64,000 bases of DNA from SVMC01 sp045601345 (GTDB taxonomy: Bacteria > Bacillota > Clostridia > Oscillospirales > Oscillospiraceae), in contig JAZRZL010000038.1 of assembly GCA_045601345.1 (NCBI GenBank), positions 1 through 64,000 on the forward strand, in the 5' to 3' direction. A model generated the notes under the pieces. It was not told the origin of the DNA. It worked only from the letters and a program-made list of their open reading frames with translations, and did no database searches. The translations under genes were made by a program, and so were the position numbers. Shown here one piece after another: positions 61,197 to 64,000 of this stretch; the stretch's first letter is position 1; each line of letters starts with the position of its first letter.

Positions 61197-61795
61197 CGGC
61201 GCATGGCCTCCTGAAGATAAGGATTATTTTTTCGTTCATGCTCTAATGTAGTAGCCTCACCGTGACCGGGATAAACAAAAAGGTCGCCCTCCAAAGCGCC
61301 AAGACGCTTGAGGGAACGGTACATCTCCCGCCAGTCACCGCCGGGAAAATCCGTGCGTCCGCACGAGCCACGGAACAGCGTATCCCCGGAAAACAGCCAG
61401 TTTCCGACCCGTAGGCAGGATGAACCGGGGGTATGGCCGGGGGTGCAAAGCGCATGGAGACATACGCTGCCAAAGGACAGCACATCCCCGTCCTGATAAA
61501 GCACGGCATCCGGAATCGGCTCGCCCGACAAATCCGCAGGCAGGTCAACATCTCCCGCAGGTGCATACACCGGGCAGTCATAGACCTCCCGAAGCTGTGC
61601 CACTGCACCCACATGGTCAAAATGCCGGTGGGTCAGAACAATTCCGCGCACGGAAAAATCCAACTGGCCAAGACGGTTCATAATTTTATTTGCTTGATCG
61701 CCGGGATCAAGAATCACACCATCATGGGTTTTATCATCCCAAATCAAATAGCAATTGGTGCGGAGCAGTCCCAGCTCCAGAATTTCCATTTCCAT
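61193..61795 (-). CDS. metallo-beta-lactamase-fold hydrolase (glyoxalase II-like)
   Basis: 200 residues, ATG 61795 after GGGAG. Metal motif THRHFDHVGAV (T-H-x-H-x-D-H), CTPGHTPGSSCL, FSGDTLFRGSCGRTDFPGGD and VYPGHGEAT. Glyoxalase-II-like hydrolase family; real substrate unknown. Usual neighbour of rel, dtd and hemZ. Confidence 0.92.
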   Translation of the reverse strand: MEMEILELGLLRTNCYLIWDDKTHDGVILDPGDQANKIMNRLGQLDFSVRGIVLTHRHFDHVGAVAQLREVYDCPVYAPAGDVDLPADLSGEPIPDAVLYQDGDVLSFGSVCLHALCTPGHTPGSSCLRVGNWLFSGDTLFRGSCGRTDFPGGDWREMYRSLKRLGALEGDLFVYPGHGEATTLEHERKNNPYLQEAMRR

Positions 61796-61807
61796 AGTGT
61801 ACTCCCG

Positions 61808-62269
61808 TTACGGTTTCTTTTCCATCAACTCATCCGTGTCCAGAATCAAGGTCACAGGGCCATCGTTCAGAGAATCCACCTGCATATTGGCACCGAATTC
61901 GCCATGCTGGGGTGGAAAACCCAGCGCTTCACAGATGGCAAGGAATTTTTCATATAAAGGAATGGCAATCTCAGGGGAAGCTGCACCGTTAAAATACGGG
62001 CGGCGACCCTTGCGGCAATCGCCATACAGGGTAAACTGACTGACAACCAAGACACTGCCGCCAATATCAGAAAGACTGCGGTTCATCTTGTCGTTTTCAT
62101 CTGAAAAAATGCGCAGACTGAGAATTTTCTCGGCCAACTTGCGGCAATGCACCTCAGTATCCTCCGGCGCAACGCCCAGAAGAATCAATAGGCCATTTCC
62201 AATGCTTCCATTCACCACGCCGTCAATACTGACCGAAGCGTGCTTCACTCTTGTTATAACTGCTTTCAT
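61808..62269 (-). CDS. dtd: D-aminoacyl-tRNA deacylase
   Basis: 153 residues, ATG 62269 after AGGAG. MKAVITRVKHASVSIDG, LRIFSDENDKMNRSL, VSQFTLYGDCRKGRRP (the SQ-T-L motif) and the near C-terminal NDGPVTLILDT (the GP motif, here GPVT) are canonical. Removes D-amino acids and glycine from mischarged tRNAs. 46 nt after rel. Confidence 0.97.
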   Translation of the reverse strand: MKAVITRVKHASVSIDGVVNGSIGNGLLILLGVAPEDTEVHCRKLAEKILSLRIFSDENDKMNRSLSDIGGSVLVVSQFTLYGDCRKGRRPYFNGAASPEIAIPLYEKFLAICEALGFPPQHGEFGANMQVDSLNDGPVTLILDTDELMEKKP

Positions 62270-62315
62270 ATACGTTCTCCTGTAGGTATCCTATGCGTAT
62301 GCGTAGGTTTTCATG

Positions 62316-64000
62316 TTAATTTTGTCCTCTTCGCACATCCAGAACGCCGGATATGCAGCGGATGCGGTACTGCACCGCCTCCAATCCCTTGACATTTTCC
62401 ACATCGAAGGTCAGGGTAAACATACACTTTCCGTCGGGAAGATTCCGACCGTTGACCTCAGTGACATGAACCTTAGAGGTAGACAGCACGGTGGCAATGT
62501 CCAGAAGCATATTGTTGCGGTCAAGGGTGCGTACCTCCAGACAGGTGGAGAAGGCTTTACTGCAATCTCCCGACCACTCGACATTCACCCAGCGACCCGC
62601 ATTTTGCGGATCGGCCATGGAACGGACATTGGGGCAATCCCTGCGGTGGATGGAGACACCGAAGCCCTTGGTGATAAAGCCCACAATATCGTCTCCCGGC
62701 ACCGGGGTACAGCAATGGGAGAATTTGATCATGCACGAATCCAAACCGTCCACAATCACGCCGGAATCGTGGTGGCGATCCTTAGGTGTTGTCTCCTTTG
62801 CCGTTTCATGGGTAGGCTGCTCCCTGATGGCGCGGTTGGCGCGGACAAGTTCCTCACGGATGCGGTTGACCGCCTTGACTGCGGACAGGCCGCCATAGCC
62901 GATGGCGGCATAGAGCTCGTTCATGGACTCAAAGCTTGAACGTTTCAGAAGGGTAGAAACCAGCTCCTCATCCTGCATCAGCAGGGCGGGTTGGATATTC
63001 ATGTGCTTCAGCTCACTTTCAAAGCTGGAGCGGCCTCGCATAACATTTTCATCCCGGCGTTCCTTCTTGAACCACTGCTTGATTTTGATTCGCGCCTGAT
63101 TGGACTGGCACACCTTGAGCCAGTCGCGGCTGGGACCGCGGGCACTTTTGGAGGTAATAACCTCGCAGATATCGCCGTTTTTTAGTTTCTGGTCATAGGG
63201 CGCAATGCGGTTATTGATTTTCGCGCCCACCATGGTATTGCCGATGGCGGAATGGATGGCATAGGCGAAGTCAATGGGCGTAGAGCCGGAGGGCAGGGAA
63301 ATCACCTTGCCCTTGGGGGTGAAAACAAACACCTCATCATCGAACATATCCACCTTGAGAGAATGGATATAGTCCTCCGCGTCAACCTCCTGCTGATTTT
63401 CCAGCAGACGGCGCACCCATTCAAACTCCTTCTCATCTCCCTGTCCCGCAACGTTGTCCTTATACTTCCAGTGGGCGGCAATGCCGTATTCGGCGGTCTC
63501 ATGCATATCCCATGTGCGGATCTGTACCTCAAAGGGGATACCCTGACGGCCAATGACAGTCGTATGGAGGGACTGGTACATATTGGGCTTCGGGGTGGAA
63601 ATATAATCCTTAAATCTGCCGGGGACAATATTATAAAGGTCATGGATATGCCCCAGCACATTATAGCAGTCCGGAATGGTGTCCACGATAACGCGGAAGG
63701 CATAGAGGTCATACAGCTCGTCAATGGACTTATTCTGTGACTTCATTTTACGGTAGATGGAGTAGACGTGCTTTACGCGGCCATTGATGGCACTATGGAT
63801 ATTGGCCTCGCGCAGACGCTGCTGGATGGTATCCTGAATGGTCTGCATGAATTCCTCTGCCTGATCATGGTGGGCATCAAGATATTCCATCAGCTCGGCA
63901 TAACCATCAGGGTCAAGATATTTGAGGCTGGTATCCTCCAGCTCCCACTTGATCTTCTGCATACCGAGACGGTGTGCCAGAGGGGCATAGATATCCATGG
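62316..64000 (-). CDS. rel: bifunctional (p)ppGpp synthetase/hydrolase, 5' end beyond the window
   Basis: About 560 residues are visible, from the end of the HD hydrolase domain (IYAPLAHRLGM) through the synthetase domain (GRFKDYISTPKPNMYQSLHTT, described; RFKD loop), the TGS domain (DEVFVFTPKGKVISLPSGS) and a helical region to a C-terminal ACT domain (VRTLDRNNMLLDIATVLS). The first part of the HD domain lies past the right edge. Controls the stringent response. Confidence 0.96.
   Translation of the reverse strand, partial: MDIYAPLAHRLGMQKIKWELEDTSLKYLDPDGYAELMEYLDAHHDQAEEFMQTIQDTIQQRLREANIHSAINGRVKHVYSIYRKMKSQNKSIDELYDLYAFRVIVDTIPDCYNVLGHIHDLYNIVPGRFKDYISTPKPNMYQSLHTTVIGRQGIPFEVQIRTWDMHETAEYGIAAHWKYKDNVAGQGDEKEFEWVRRLLENQQEVDAEDYIHSLKVDMFDDEVFVFTPKGKVISLPSGSTPIDFAYAIHSAIGNTMVGAKINNRIAPYDQKLKNGDICEVITSKSARGPSRDWLKVCQSNQARIKIKQWFKKERRDENVMRGRSSFESELKHMNIQPALLMQDEELVSTLLKRSSFESMNELYAAIGYGGLSAVKAVNRIREELVRANRAIREQPTHETAKETTPKDRHHDSGVIVDGLDSCMIKFSHCCTPVPGDDIVGFITKGFGVSIHRRDCPNVRSMADPQNAGRWVNVEWSGDCSKAFSTCLEVRTLDRNNMLLDIATVLSTSKVHVTEVNGRNLPDGKCMFTLTFDVENVKGLEAVQYRIRCISGVLDVRRGQN

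Overview
The window looks like the chromosome of a Gram-positive, spore-forming anaerobe of the class Clostridia, most likely order Oscillospirales. The support is indirect: roughly 55% G+C by eye, sporulation genes (spoIIID, spoIID, a SpoVB-type flippase), SLH-anchored surface enzymes, RNase J, a DnaD/DnaI-type replication pair, ymdB, hemZ, a VTC/DUF4956/CotH cluster, strong Shine-Dalgarno sites and frequent TTG/GTG starts. There is no prophage, CRISPR array, rRNA operon or plasmid region. The accessory component is one intact IS4-family element and three families of short dispersed repeats.

Layout. 1-5.5 kb: two SLH-anchored secreted hydrolase-like proteins, the first apparently lacking its esterase nucleophile. 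5.7-9.5 kb: a 53-residue Cys-rich membrane peptide, a DUF3810 membrane protein, two pseudouridine synthases flanking a DMT transporter. 9.5-12.5 kb: a BlaR1-like M56 protein with BlaI-type operators but only a scar of blaI, then rpsF-ssb-rpsR. 12.7-16.4 kb: two small ECF-type transporters (one QueT, with a candidate preQ1 riboswitch overlapping the end of spoIIID), spoIIID, and dnaI- and dnaD-like genes. 16.5-19.3 kb: proB-proA and a lipoprotein. 19.5-22.8 kb: a Suv3-like helicase, a NUDIX hydrolase and a GIY-YIG protein. 22.7-28.7 kb: DUF4956, VTC, CotH and LRR genes, divergent from spoIID. 28.7-34 kb: DprA-like and DEAD-box genes, thyA-folA, and a lysine 2,3-aminomutase. 34-39.8 kb: RNase J, a PflX-like radical SAM protein, tRNA-Val, a DtxR-like regulator and an LTA-synthase-like sulfatase. 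39.9-41.6 kb: the IS4 element inside a dispersed repeat. 42-49.6 kb: gdpP-rplI-dnaB-tilS-hpt-ftsH as one continuous gene block. 49.7-54.6 kb: a PH-like membrane protein, ymdB, yhaO-like and yhaN-like genes. 54.6-64 kb: a leftward housekeeping run rel-dtd-MBL-hemZ-nucleoside kinase-amidohydrolase, then spoVB-like-mazG-HU-rqcP; rel runs off the right edge.

Repeats. Rep-A is a 160-bp MITE-like element (4 copies) with GGGCA termini and AT-rich 4-bp duplications in three copies, three of the copies touching or abutting stop codons. Rep-B is an 86-96-bp element (3 copies) with ATGGTATAAT termini and a GC hairpin, each copy shortly upstream of a gene. Rep-C is a longer palindromic element (3 copies); the IS4 element is inserted in the first hairpin of one copy with an 11-bp palindromic target duplication.
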